Source: Jannaschia seohaensis (GTDB lineage Bacteria > Pseudomonadota > Alphaproteobacteria > Rhodobacterales > Rhodobacteraceae). Taken from it: a stretch of DNA of 64,000 bases. Below are positions 35,637 through 43,921 of this stretch, one piece after another; position 1 is the stretch's first letter; every line of letters begins with the position of its first letter. The notes under the pieces are model-generated. The model saw only the letters and a list, made by a program, of their open reading frames with translations, made no database searches and was not told the origin of the DNA. The position numbers and the translations under genes are program-made. The DNA lies in contig NZ_UETC01000001.1 in the NCBI RefSeq assembly GCF_900116765.1, positions 620,001-684,000 of the forward strand, in the 5' to 3' direction.

Positions 35637-37211
35637 CTATTCCGCCGCAACGGAGGCGGGCCTGACCTCCTCTGCCATGGTCGTGCAGCAGAAGCCCAGC
35701 GCCAGGCCGCCCCCGCGTTTGGGCACGACGCGCATCGTCACGTCCGTGCCGGCCGTTCGGTGCAGGGTCTCGGTCCAGTCCGACAATTGCGCGGTCGGGC
35801 CGCTGCCCCGCGCGGCATCGCGGATCTCCGCCCAGGCGGAACTTGGGCTGAAGGCGGAGCGCCAGATCAGAATGGCATCGTCCAGCGTCTCGGGCAGGGT
35901 GCCGTCCCGGCCGGGCGGCAGCAACGATTGCGCCATGGGATTGGCCGCGACGCGGCGCCCTTCGGCGTCGAAGACGACCAGCGCGTCCTCACTGGCCGAG
36001 AGCGCGTGGGCCAACGCGTCCCGTTCCTCCCGATGGGCGCGGTCGGCGTAGATGTCGGCCGACACGTCCTCAAACATCAGTGCGATGGCGCCGTCGGCAT
36101 AGGGGCGCCCGGTGACGCGGTAGATCTGGCCGGTCGGCAGGCTCCAGGTCTCCCGGTAGGTGCCGCCCTCGCCGACGCGCCCGAGATCGCTGAGCCGCTC
36201 GCGCCAGGCTTTGTAGTCCCGGGGTTCCGGCAGTCTGCGACGCTCGCGCAGGGCGTCGAAGAACGCTTCCAGCGTCGGGCGGCGGGACAGCCAGCCCCCT
36301 TCGAGCCCCGCCATGTCCATGAGCGCCGGGTTGAACATGGCCAGCCTCCGGTCCCGGTCGAAGATCGCGAGCCCCGTCGGCAGGTAGGCGAAGGTCTTGG
36401 TGAGGGTCTGCATGAAGATCCGCAGGCTTTCCTCGGCGGCGACGACCGAGTCCAATGCCACCGCATGAAGATGGCGCATGCCATGCGCGTCGCGGCCCCC
36501 CGCGACGATCTCGAACCAGTGGTCCTCGCCCTCCAAGCCGGTGAGCTGCCGCCTCGAGCGCCCGGTCGATACGGCTGTCGTGCTCTCGAACAGGTCGGTG
36601 AGCGGCCAGCCCCGGCTGGCATCCTCGCCCCGGTACCGGGCCACGAGGTCCTGATAGGCGGCGTTGGCCCAGACGACGCGGCCCTCGGTGTCCAGTCGCC
36701 AACTCGCGGTCGGGCTGGAATCGGCGGCCCGGGTCAGAAGCGCGTTCTCATCCTCGAGCGCGCGCAGATTGTCGATCTCGATCCGCATCGCCGTCTCCGC
36801 GCCTTCGGCGGAGGTCACGGAGATGCGCAGGTCGGATCCCTCGCGCAGCCCCAGGATATGAAGCCGGTCGGTCCCGAGCCGCCCCTCCAGCCGAAAGGAG
36901 CGGCCGTCCTGTTCCAGCGCCTCGAATGCGGCGAAGGTCCCATCGACCATCTGTCCCAGATTGTCGATCAGGCTGTCCCAGGCCCGAAGGTGGTCGATCG
37001 GCTCCGGCAAGAGGAAGCCGACATTGTCCGAATGCGCGACCAGATAGCCGTCGCGAAACACGAAGCTGCGTGGCTCCGACAGGGTGCCCAGGATGACCGG
37101 GGGCACCCGCCGCGGCTTGGCTCGGATCAGCCAGAGCGTGACCGAGAGCGCCAGCGCCCCCGCCAGCGCCCCCGGGAGGAGAAACAAGAACAGGATCGAA
37201 CCCCAAGTCAT
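35637..37211 (-). CDS. Membrane-anchored PAS-domain signalling protein without kinase domain
   Basis: 524 aa from ATG 37211 (MTWGSILFLFLLPGALAG); 12 more codons are open upstream. One N-terminal membrane helix (about 5-27), then three PAS-like repeats: the block with W-R-L-D-T-E-G-R-V-V-W-A-N-A-A-Y, the block with G-L-A-I-F-D-R-D-R-R-L-A-M-F-N-P-A-L, and the block with A-L-V-V-F-D-A-E-G-R-R-V-A-A-N. No H-box, HATPase, GGDEF or EAL domain follows. It lies between regB and tsaE, in the RegBA neighbourhood, so it may feed a redox or light signal to another protein (inference). Function unknown. Confidence 0.8.
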   Translation of the reverse strand: MTWGSILFLFLLPGALAGALALSVTLWLIRAKPRRVPPVILGTLSEPRSFVFRDGYLVAHSDNVGFLLPEPIDHLRAWDSLIDNLGQMVDGTFAAFEALEQDGRSFRLEGRLGTDRLHILGLREGSDLRISVTSAEGAETAMRIEIDNLRALEDENALLTRAADSSPTASWRLDTEGRVVWANAAYQDLVARYRGEDASRGWPLTDLFESTTAVSTGRSRRQLTGLEGEDHWFEIVAGGRDAHGMRHLHAVALDSVVAAEESLRIFMQTLTKTFAYLPTGLAIFDRDRRLAMFNPALMDMAGLEGGWLSRRPTLEAFFDALRERRRLPEPRDYKAWRERLSDLGRVGEGGTYRETWSLPTGQIYRVTGRPYADGAIALMFEDVSADIYADRAHREERDALAHALSASEDALVVFDAEGRRVAANPMAQSLLPPGRDGTLPETLDDAILIWRSAFSPSSAWAEIRDAARGSGPTAQLSDWTETLHRTAGTDVTMRVVPKRGGGLALGFCCTTMAEEVRPASVAAE

Positions 37212-37280
37212 ACATCGCCCCTGGCGCTTATGTTGCTGCGCCAGCATGACTCGCGATTGGTTAATGAGATGTTAAATTTG

Positions 37281-37293
37281 ATTGACAGTCAAT
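37281..37293. promoter_or_regulatory. Palindrome ATTGAC-A-GTCAAT upstream of the PAS gene
   Basis: Perfect 6+1+6 inverted repeat in the AT-rich 132-bp gap between regB's stop and the PAS gene's start. Read leftward, TTGGCA and TTTAAC hexamers about 18 bp apart flank it, a possible sigma-70 promoter. An operator is plausible but unproven. Confidence 0.35.
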
Positions 37294-37343
37294 TTGCCAA
37301 TCTGGCGCGTCAATTCGCTCGGCGGTCCGGGTCTGATGCTCGG

Positions 37344-38708
37344 TCATTCGAGCGGTCTGTTGGGGTCGAGCGGACCGGAGGCCGGCGCGGCGATGGCGTC
37401 GCGCGGCCAGGTCACCTCTGCGATGGCGCCGCCCCGATTGCCGGTCCCGGCGCGGCCCGAGGGGGCACCGTTGGCGAAGGACATATGTCCGCCGGTCCGC
37501 TCCAACAGCGTCTTGGAGATGAACAGGCCCAGCCCCATCCCGTCATAGCCCCGGCGCCCGTCGCGCCGCCGCAGGAAGGGATCGCCCAAGCGGCTCAGCA
37601 CTTCGGGAGGGTAGCCGTAGCCGTCGTCGATTACCCGGATCACCACGTCCTCGGCGGACCAGCGCACATCGACCCAGACCCGCTCCCGCGCGAAGTCGAC
37701 CGCGTTCTGGATCATGTTGCGCAGGCCGTGGATGATCTCGGGTTTGCGGTGGATGACGGGGGCGGGGTCGTCGTGATCCGCCACGCCGGCGAAGTCGTAG
37801 AGGATGGTCACCCCACGGTCGCTATGGGGCTCCGCCGCTTGGCGCACGACGCTTTCGATGGGGGCGGTCAGCAGATGCGTATCGCTCTTGCCGGCCCGGC
37901 CCATCGAGCGGAGGATGTCGCGGCAGCGGTCGGCCTGCTGACGGATGAGTTCGGCGTCCTCGCGCAACTCGGGGCGGTCGCCCAGCTCTTCGATCAACTC
38001 GGCCGAGACCAGTTTGATGGTGGCCAGCGGCGTGCCGAGCTCATGGGCGGCCGCGGCGACGACTCCGCCCAGGTCTTGCAGCTTCTGCTCGCGGGCGAGT
38101 GCCGTCTGGGTCGCCAGCAGCGCCTGAGACATCTCTTCGGTCTCGTGGCTGAGGCGATAGGCGAAGCCCGACAAGAACAGCGTGCCGATGGTGATCGCCG
38201 CCAGGAACCCCGCCAGGTGGAGCGGCGGCAGCGCCAGCACCTCGCCCGCATCGGTCCGCAGCGGCACGTGGAACCCGCCCAGAAGCGAGATCACCGCCAG
38301 CGCGATCGCTCCGATGATCAGCGTCGCCCGGAGTTGCAGCACCGTGGCCGAGATCGTCACCGGCGCCAGGAACAGGAGCGCGAAGGGGTTGTGCAGCCCC
38401 CCGGTCAGCGCCAGCAGCGCGGCCAATTGCAGCAGGTCGAAGAGCACGAAGCTGAACGCCTCCCGCCCCGAGAGGCGGTGGTTGGGCGGAAAGATCGTCA
38501 GCACGACCAGGTTGGCGACGATGGCCGCGGCGATGACCAGAAGGCACAGGCCCAGATGAAGCTGCACCCCGAGCCAGAGTTCGGCCACGACCACGGTCAC
38601 CGTCTGCCCGAGGACGGCCAGCCAGCGCAGATTCACGAGCGTATTGAGCCTTACGCGCGGCTCGCGCGTTTCGGGCGGCAGGAGAGTGCGGGTCGACTGG
38701 ACGGACAT
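37344..38708 (-). CDS. regB: Redox sensor histidine kinase RegB/PrrB
   Basis: 454 aa from ATG 38708. Six membrane segments (about 28-182) with the quinone-site motif G-G-L-H-N-P-F (103-109). The phosphorylated His222 is in A-A-A-A-H-E-L-G-T-P-L-A-T-I. The redox-active Cys262 is in Q-A-D-R-C-R-D-I-L-R-S-M-G, matching Cys265 of Rhodobacter RegB. The ATPase domain has G-L-R-N-M-I-Q-N-A-V-D-F, D-D-G-Y-G-Y and G-M-G-L-G-L-F-I-S. It phosphorylates RegA under reducing conditions, controlling respiration, CO2 and N2 fixation and photosynthesis genes where present. High confidence. Confidence 0.96.
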   Translation of the reverse strand: MSVQSTRTLLPPETREPRVRLNTLVNLRWLAVLGQTVTVVVAELWLGVQLHLGLCLLVIAAAIVANLVVLTIFPPNHRLSGREAFSFVLFDLLQLAALLALTGGLHNPFALLFLAPVTISATVLQLRATLIIGAIALAVISLLGGFHVPLRTDAGEVLALPPLHLAGFLAAITIGTLFLSGFAYRLSHETEEMSQALLATQTALAREQKLQDLGGVVAAAAHELGTPLATIKLVSAELIEELGDRPELREDAELIRQQADRCRDILRSMGRAGKSDTHLLTAPIESVVRQAAEPHSDRGVTILYDFAGVADHDDPAPVIHRKPEIIHGLRNMIQNAVDFARERVWVDVRWSAEDVVIRVIDDGYGYPPEVLSRLGDPFLRRRDGRRGYDGMGLGLFISKTLLERTGGHMSFANGAPSGRAGTGNRGGAIAEVTWPRDAIAAPASGPLDPNRPLE

Positions 38709-38792
38709 TGGGTCTAAATGACCGACAACGTCAAAAAACGCGAGTGCCGCGATCGGAGGCTAGACCGCCGCGCGGCAAGAGGAGAAGATCGG

Positions 38793-39362
38793 ATGACCAT
38801 GACCGAAGACGCTCTGCAAGCCGGTCCGGAGATCGGACCCGACAAGACCCTCCTGCTGGTCGATGACGACGAGCCGTTCCTGCGCCGGCTGGAGCGGGCG
38901 ATGGAAAAGCGCGGCTTCGAGGTGGAGGCCGCGTCTTCGGTCGCCGAAGGGATCGCCAAGGCGACGATGCGACCCTCCGCCTATGCCGTGGTGGATCTTC
39001 GCCTGGAGGATGGCAACGGCCTGGACGTGGTCGAGTGCCTCCGGGGGAAACGTCCCGACAGCAAGATCGTCGTTCTGACCGGATACGGGGCCATCGCGAC
39101 CGCGGTGGCGGCGGTCAAGATCGGGGCGACGGACTATCTGTCGAAGCCGGCGGATGCCAATGACATCACGAATGCGCTGCTCTGCGCCGAGGACGACCTG
39201 CCGCCGCCCCCGGAAAACCCCATGAGCGCCGACCGGGTCCGCTGGGAGCATATCCAGAGGGTCTACGAGCTATGCGACAGGAATGTCTCCGAGACCGCGC
39301 GGCGGCTGAACATGCATCGTCGGACGCTCCAGCGCATCCTCGCCAAGCGCAGCCCGCGCTGA
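38793..39362 (+). CDS. regA: Redox response regulator RegA/PrrA
   Basis: 189 aa from ATG 38793, with AGAGGAG about 9 nt upstream; 25 more codons are open upstream. Receiver domain with D-D-D (24-26), phospho-acceptor Asp68 (V-V-D-L-R-L-E-D-G-N-G-L), Thr96 and Lys118; a Pro-rich linker; and a Fis-type helix-turn-helix N-V-S-E-T-A-R-R-L-N-M-H-R-R-T-L-Q-R-I-L at the end. DNA-binding partner of RegB, divergent from it with 84 bp between starts. The usual senC between the two is absent. High confidence. Confidence 0.96.
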   Translation: MTMTEDALQAGPEIGPDKTLLLVDDDEPFLRRLERAMEKRGFEVEAASSVAEGIAKATMRPSAYAVVDLRLEDGNGLDVVECLRGKRPDSKIVVLTGYGAIATAVAAVKIGATDYLSKPADANDITNALLCAEDDLPPPPENPMSADRVRWEHIQRVYELCDRNVSETARRLNMHRRTLQRILAKRSPR

Positions 39363-39648
39363 GGTTGGCGGCATCCGCGCGCGGCCCGGCGAACCGGACC
39401 GGCCCGACCTTGCGAGGGGGCGAGGGCGGCGTGCGGCTGACCCAGGAGAGGGGTGACCGGGCAAGGATCTCCGGGGCGCTGCCTGCCAAGACGCGGAGCG
39501 TCGGGGGCGCGCCGCGATGCATTCCCGGCGCGGTCTCGGGGCGCGGTGCCGCCATCACGGCCCGGGGCAGGCTGGCGACCCACGAAGCCCAGATCTCGGT
39601 CGGCGGGCGCAAGAGCCGGGAGGCCGGCGTGGCGCGCTGCGGGGCCGC

Positions 39649-39990
39649 GTGAGGGGCTTGGTTGTCCTTTTCCTGACCGTGCTGACGGGCTGCGTCGCGG
39701 CCCCGCCGCCGGGGTCGCCTGCGCCCTCCGAGCCCGCGCTTTCGCTGGTGCCTTATGAGGGCGGGCTTGTGGTCGTCGGGTCGGGCGGGCGCGAGATCGG
39801 GTTCGGGCGGGACCGGCCGGGGGCGCTGGCCTCGGTCGCGCGGGTCGAAGGCGTCGCGCCGCGGCCCATCCCCTGCGCGGCGCTGGGGCGCGACGGGTTC
39901 GTCACCCGCGAGGGCGTGACGTTGATCTTTACGGAGCATAGCTTCGTGGGCTGGGCGCAGGACGGGCGGCGCGCCGGGCGGACGTGCTGA
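39649..39990 (+). CDS. Small predicted lipoprotein
   Basis: 113 aa from GTG 39649. V-R-G-L-V-V-L-F-L-T-V-L-T-G-C is a short lipoprotein signal with lipobox L-T-G-C. The mature part begins with a Pro/Ala/Ser linker, then a small domain with two more Cys (P-I-P-C-A-A-L-G and the C-terminal Cys). No family is recognised. The 286 bp between regA and this start holds no supported gene. Confidence 0.6.
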   Translation: MRGLVVLFLTVLTGCVAAPPPGSPAPSEPALSLVPYEGGLVVVGSGGREIGFGRDRPGALASVARVEGVAPRPIPCAALGRDGFVTREGVTLIFTEHSFVGWAQDGRRAGRTC

Positions 39991-40058
39991 GGCGAGGCGG
40001 ACGGTGGGGCTGGGCGGTCTGACCCGCGACCGATGGCAGGGGCGCTCAGGGAGGCGTG

Positions 40059-40460
40059 TCAGGCCAGAAAGCTCCGCGCGACCCAGACGCCGAACGCCGC
40101 CGTGGCGCCTGTCAGCACCGTTCCCCAACTCGTGTCGACGATCACCATGGTCCAGTCCCACCCCTTGAGTGTCGCCTTATTGGTGAACTCGTAGGTGCCG
40201 TAGCACATCGCCCCGAGGATCGCTCCGTTGAGCGCGGCCATCCCGACCGATCCCTCCCGGAAGGCCGGCAGCGAGACGAAATAGACCAGCGCCCCGATAT
40301 AGAAGAGATAGAAGATCGCGGCGGGCGCCAAGTCGATCGGCGAGCGCAGCATCTCACCAATATAGCGGGTGAAGAGCGGTTTGAGCACCAGATTGAGGGC
40401 GATCGCATCGACGATCAGGAAGAAGACGACGGAGGCTCCGTAAAGGGTGATCAGCTGCAT
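40059..40460 (-). CDS. DUF2177 family membrane protein
   Basis: 133 aa from ATG 40460. Four hydrophobic segments with the DUF2177 blocks I-V-D-A-I-A-L-N-L-V, F-Y-L-F-Y-I-G-A-L-V-Y-F, G-A-M-C-Y-G-T-Y-E-F-T-N-K-A-T-L-K-G-W and V-D-T-S-W-G-T. A small inner-membrane family of unknown function. High family confidence. Confidence 0.88.
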   Translation of the reverse strand: MQLITLYGASVVFFLIVDAIALNLVLKPLFTRYIGEMLRSPIDLAPAAIFYLFYIGALVYFVSLPAFREGSVGMAALNGAILGAMCYGTYEFTNKATLKGWDWTMVIVDTSWGTVLTGATAAFGVWVARSFLA

Positions 40461-40520
40461 GGGGTCCGGCTCCAGAGGGTATGACTTTGTTACGGGTGGA
40501 CGCCGGAATTGGATGCGCCG

Positions 40521-41441
40521 TCATCCGCTCCAACCGAATTGCGTGCGCTCGGGCCGGCTGCGCATCCAGGCCATGAACCGCTCCAGCGCCTCGGAATGCA
40601 CGCCGGGGCGGGTGACCAGCCAATAACCGACGCCCTCCAGCGGTATCTCGCAGACCGTGGCGAGGTGGCCCTCGTCCAGTTCGGGCTGCGCCAGCACCGC
40701 GTTTTGCAGGCCCAGCCCCATCCCGGCCCGCAGCGCCGACAGGACCATGCCGTTGGTGGCCAGGGTGTAGACCCGCAGGTCGGCCTCCTCCACGCCCAGG
40801 GCGCGGGCCAGATGCGGGGCCTCGGCGCGGTTCTCGCTCATCAGCCAGGTCTGTCGGGCGAGCGTCTCTCGGTCGGCCGATTTGAGCCGGGCGGCGAGCT
40901 CGGGCGACGCCACGACGAGAAAGCTGTCGGTCAGGAAGGGCTCGGCCTCCAGCCCGGGCCAGTCGCCCTCGCCGAAACGGACGGCGAGATCATAGCCGTC
41001 CCGGCGCAAGTCGGCGATGTCGGCCGTCGGGGCGATGGTTACGCTAACATCCGGGTGAGCCGCCCAGAAGCCGGACAGGCGTGGCATCAGCCAATGCTCG
41101 GCGAAGGTGGGCGTGGTCGTGACCGCGATGGGCCGGGCGCGGCCGCGGTCGCTCAGATCGCGGCACGCGGCCGTCAGCAGGCTGAACCCCTCGGAGAGGC
41201 CGCGCGCCAGAAGCGCGCCCTCCGGCGTGGGGTCCATGCCCTTGCCCGCGCGGGTCAGCAGCGTGACGCCGAAGAAGGCTTCGAGCGCACGAACATGGCC
41301 CGCGATTGCGGCATGGGTGACGTTGAGCTCCCGCGCGGCGGCGGAGAGCGAGCCGCAGCGGACCGCGGCCTCGAAGGCGCGGAGGGCGGAGAGAGAGGGA
41401 ATATCGCGCCAATCGGTCATACCTGTAAGTTTGGCTGACAT
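40521..41441 (-). CDS. LysR family transcriptional regulator (GcvA-like)
   Basis: 306 aa from ATG 41441, or 299 aa from ATG 41420 (MTDWRDIPSLSALRAFEAAV, the more usual family start). HTH in C-G-S-L-S-A-A-A-R-E-L-N-V-T-H-A-A-I-A-G-H; effector domain with T-T-T-P-T-F-A-E-H-W-L-M-P-R-L typical of the GcvA/AmpR branch. Divergent from the small gene at 41532 and upstream of hyuAB, which it may control (inference). Confidence 0.88.
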   Translation of the reverse strand: MSAKLTGMTDWRDIPSLSALRAFEAAVRCGSLSAAARELNVTHAAIAGHVRALEAFFGVTLLTRAGKGMDPTPEGALLARGLSEGFSLLTAACRDLSDRGRARPIAVTTTPTFAEHWLMPRLSGFWAAHPDVSVTIAPTADIADLRRDGYDLAVRFGEGDWPGLEAEPFLTDSFLVVASPELAARLKSADRETLARQTWLMSENRAEAPHLARALGVEEADLRVYTLATNGMVLSALRAGMGLGLQNAVLAQPELDEGHLATVCEIPLEGVGYWLVTRPGVHSEALERFMAWMRSRPERTQFGWSG

Positions 41442-41531
41442 ATTGGAAGAATTCCAGAGTGGATCGGCGGCGTGTTCGGGGGCATTTGCCCCTCAAACAC
41501 CGATTCACCCCTTGCCCGAAAGGTGACCCCA

Positions 41532-41681
41532 ATGCTGACCACGTTCGCCGACTTCCTCCTGGGCGCCGCTCTCTCCCGCCGTCCTGCCTTTGGCCGCCGC
41601 ATGATGCGCACCCCCTCCCGCGACTACGGCGCCGAGCGCGCCGAGGCCCTCGGTTGGATGTCGCGCGTCGGCACCTGGTGA
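41532..41681 (+). CDS. Small hypothetical protein, 49 aa
   Basis: ATG 41532 follows AAAGGTG (41519-41525). MLTTFADFLLGAALSRRPAF... is a short amphipathic/hydrophobic N-terminus, then a basic middle (GRRMMRTPSRDYGAERAEAL) and an aromatic end. No family is recognised. Its own terminator follows at 41731, which supports an independent transcript. A longer start at 41472 is possible but lacks an obvious ribosome site. Confidence 0.6.
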   Translation: MLTTFADFLLGAALSRRPAFGRRMMRTPSRDYGAERAEALGWMSRVGTW

Positions 41682-41730
41682 TCGCTCTCCGGCGACCGGA
41701 TGCGGTTGCCGGACCGGATCGCTCCCCCCG

Positions 41731-41766
41731 GACGGGGCTGCCCCAGCGGTAGCCCCGTCTTCGTTT
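41731..41766 (+). terminator. Rho-independent terminator after the 49-aa gene
   Basis: Stem GACGGGGCTGCC (41731-41742) / GGTAGCCCCGTC (41748-41759), one G-U pair, loop CCAGC, followed by TTCGTTT. It separates the small gene from hyuA. Confidence 0.82.
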
Positions 41767-41845
41767 GCGGACCGCCCCGCTGGGGGTTCCGGCCCCCCGC
41801 AGGATGCCGTAGCGAAGGGGCGGAAAGCAGCAAGGAGCGCGGATC

Positions 41846-43921
41846 GTGGGAACACGTCTGGGGGTCGATATCGGCGGCACGTTTACGGATGTCGTGCTGG
41901 AGCGGGACGGCACCCGCCACTCGACCAAGGTTCTGACCACCTATGCCGCCCCCGAGGACGCGATCGTCGAAGGGATGCGCCGGGTCTGCGGCGCGGCGGG
42001 CATCGCGCCCGCGGAGATCGACCAGATCATCCATGGCACGACGCTGGCCACCAATGCGCTGATCGAGCGGCGCGGCGCCAAGACGGCGCTGATCACGACC
42101 GAGGGCTTCCGCGACGTGATCGAGATGCGCACCGAGTCGCGCTTCGAGCAATATGACCTCAACCTCGCCCTGCCGGAGCCGCTGCTGCCGCGTCAGGCGC
42201 GCTTCACGGTTCCCGAACGGGTCGACGCGACCGGCGCCGTGCTGGTCCCGCTGGAGCGCGCCGCGGTGGAGGCCGTGGCCGACCGGATCGCCGCGGCGGG
42301 CTATGACAGCGTCGCGGTGGGACTGCTGCATAGCTACCTCGCCCCGGCCCATGAGCGGCTGATCCGTGACGTCCTGGCCGAGCGCCTGCCCGAGGTCTCG
42401 GTCTCGATCTCCTCCGAGGTCAGCCCTCAGATGCGGGAATACGAGCGGTTCAACACCACCGTGGCGAATGCCTATATCAAGCCGCTCATGGCCTCCTATC
42501 TGGGCCGGCTGGAGGCGCGGCTGGCGGCGGAAGGCGTGGGTTGCCGCATCTTTCTGATGCATTCGGGCGGAGGGATCCTGTCGATCAAGGACGCCTCCGA
42601 CTTCCCGGTCCGCCTGGTCGAGTCGGGGCCGGCCGGGGGCGCCGTCTTCGCCGCGCATATCGCGGCGCGCTATGGGCTGGACCGGGTGCTGAGTTTCGAC
42701 ATGGGCGGGACGACGGCAAAGATCTGCCTCATCAAGGACGGCACGCCCAAGACCTCGCGGGTCTTCGAGGTCGCGCGCAGCTACCGGTTCAAGAAGGGGT
42801 CGGGCATGCCGATCTCGATCCCGGTGATCGACATGGTGGAGATCGGGGCGGGGGGCGGCTCGCTCGCCCATGTGGACGCGCTGCGCCAGATCCGGGTGGG
42901 CCCCGAGAGCGCGGGGTCGGAGCCGGGCCCCGCCTGTTACGGGCGCGGGGGCGCGCGGCCCGCCGTGACCGACGCGGACCTCATGCTGGGTAAGCTGGAT
43001 CCGGCTGCCTTCGCGGGCGGCTCCATCACGCTCGACCCGGGGGCCGCCTCTTCCGCCCTGTCGGACGTCATCGGCGCGGGCCTCGGGATGGATGCCGAGG
43101 AGGCCGCCCATGGCGTGGCCGAGGTGGTGGACGAGAACATGGCCAACGCCGCCCGCGTCCATGCCGTCGAGAACGGGGAGGACTTATCGGGCTACACCAT
43201 GATCGCCTTCGGTGGCGCCGCCCCTCTGCATGCGGGGCGGCTTTGCGAAAAGCTGGGGATCGCGCGCTGTCTCGTGCCGCCCGGGGCGGGGGTGGGCAGC
43301 GCCATCGGCTTCCTGCGCGCGCCCTTCAGCTTCGAGGCCAACCGCTCGGTCTACATGCGGCTGGGAGACTTCGACGCGGATGCGATCCGCGTGCTGCTGG
43401 AGGAGTTGCGCGCGGAGGCGACCGGCTTCGTGCGGGAATGCGACGCGGAGGCGGAGATCTTGGCGGAGGTGCGCGTCTATATGCGCTATGTCGGCCAGGG
43501 CTGGGAGATCCCGATCCCGCTGACGGCGGCGGAGGCGGCGGCGCCCGACGCGGCCACCTTCCAGGCGCGATTCGAGGAGGAATATACCCGGCTCTTCGGC
43601 CGTCCGGTGGCGGGGCTGGATGTGGAGATCACCGTCTGGTCGGTGAACGCGACCACGCCGCCCGCGCCCATCGCGCCGGTCCAGCCGGCCGCCCCCGGCC
43701 CTGACGCGCCGCGGAGCGGCGACCGCACTCTGTTCGACCCGGCCCTGGGCGCGTTCCAGGACGCCGCCGTGGTGGCGCGCGACGCCCTGACCGAAGGCGC
43801 CCGCGTCCCGGGCCCCGCCGCCATCGTCGAGGCCGAGACCACCATCATCGTTCCCGCCAGCCGCGCCGCGCTCCGCCAGCCGGACGGCTGCATCGACCTG
43901 ACCGTGAAGGAGACCCCATGA
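41846..43921 (+). CDS. hyuA: Hydantoinase/oxoprolinase family subunit A (HyuA)
   Basis: 691 aa from GTG 41846 with AAGGAG 9 nt upstream. ATP-binding actin-like motifs G-V-D-I-G-G-T-F-T-D-V-V (6-17), G-T-T-L-A-T-N-A-L-I-E-R and F-D-M-G-G-T-T-A-K-I-C-L-I; V-G-P-E-S-A-G-S-E-P-G-P-A-C-Y-G-R-G-G. The family includes N-methylhydantoinase, 5-oxoprolinase and acetone/acetophenone carboxylase subunits; ATP-dependent ring opening of a hydantoin-like or oxoproline substrate is most likely. Substrate not determined. Overlaps hyuB by 4 nt (ATGA). Confidence 0.9.
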   Translation: MGTRLGVDIGGTFTDVVLERDGTRHSTKVLTTYAAPEDAIVEGMRRVCGAAGIAPAEIDQIIHGTTLATNALIERRGAKTALITTEGFRDVIEMRTESRFEQYDLNLALPEPLLPRQARFTVPERVDATGAVLVPLERAAVEAVADRIAAAGYDSVAVGLLHSYLAPAHERLIRDVLAERLPEVSVSISSEVSPQMREYERFNTTVANAYIKPLMASYLGRLEARLAAEGVGCRIFLMHSGGGILSIKDASDFPVRLVESGPAGGAVFAAHIAARYGLDRVLSFDMGGTTAKICLIKDGTPKTSRVFEVARSYRFKKGSGMPISIPVIDMVEIGAGGGSLAHVDALRQIRVGPESAGSEPGPACYGRGGARPAVTDADLMLGKLDPAAFAGGSITLDPGAASSALSDVIGAGLGMDAEEAAHGVAEVVDENMANAARVHAVENGEDLSGYTMIAFGGAAPLHAGRLCEKLGIARCLVPPGAGVGSAIGFLRAPFSFEANRSVYMRLGDFDADAIRVLLEELRAEATGFVRECDAEAEILAEVRVYMRYVGQGWEIPIPLTAAEAAAPDAATFQARFEEEYTRLFGRPVAGLDVEITVWSVNATTPPAPIAPVQPAAPGPDAPRSGDRTLFDPALGAFQDAAVVARDALTEGARVPGPAAIVEAETTIIVPASRAALRQPDGCIDLTVKETP

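Noticed and set aside
35760-38717. 985-codon plus-strand frame opposite the PAS gene and regB
   Set aside because: Shadow; both opposite-strand genes have clear domains and the spurious frame has none.
39363-39648. Open frames on both strands after regA
   Set aside because: No ribosome site, no family resemblance, biased residue composition; treated as non-coding.
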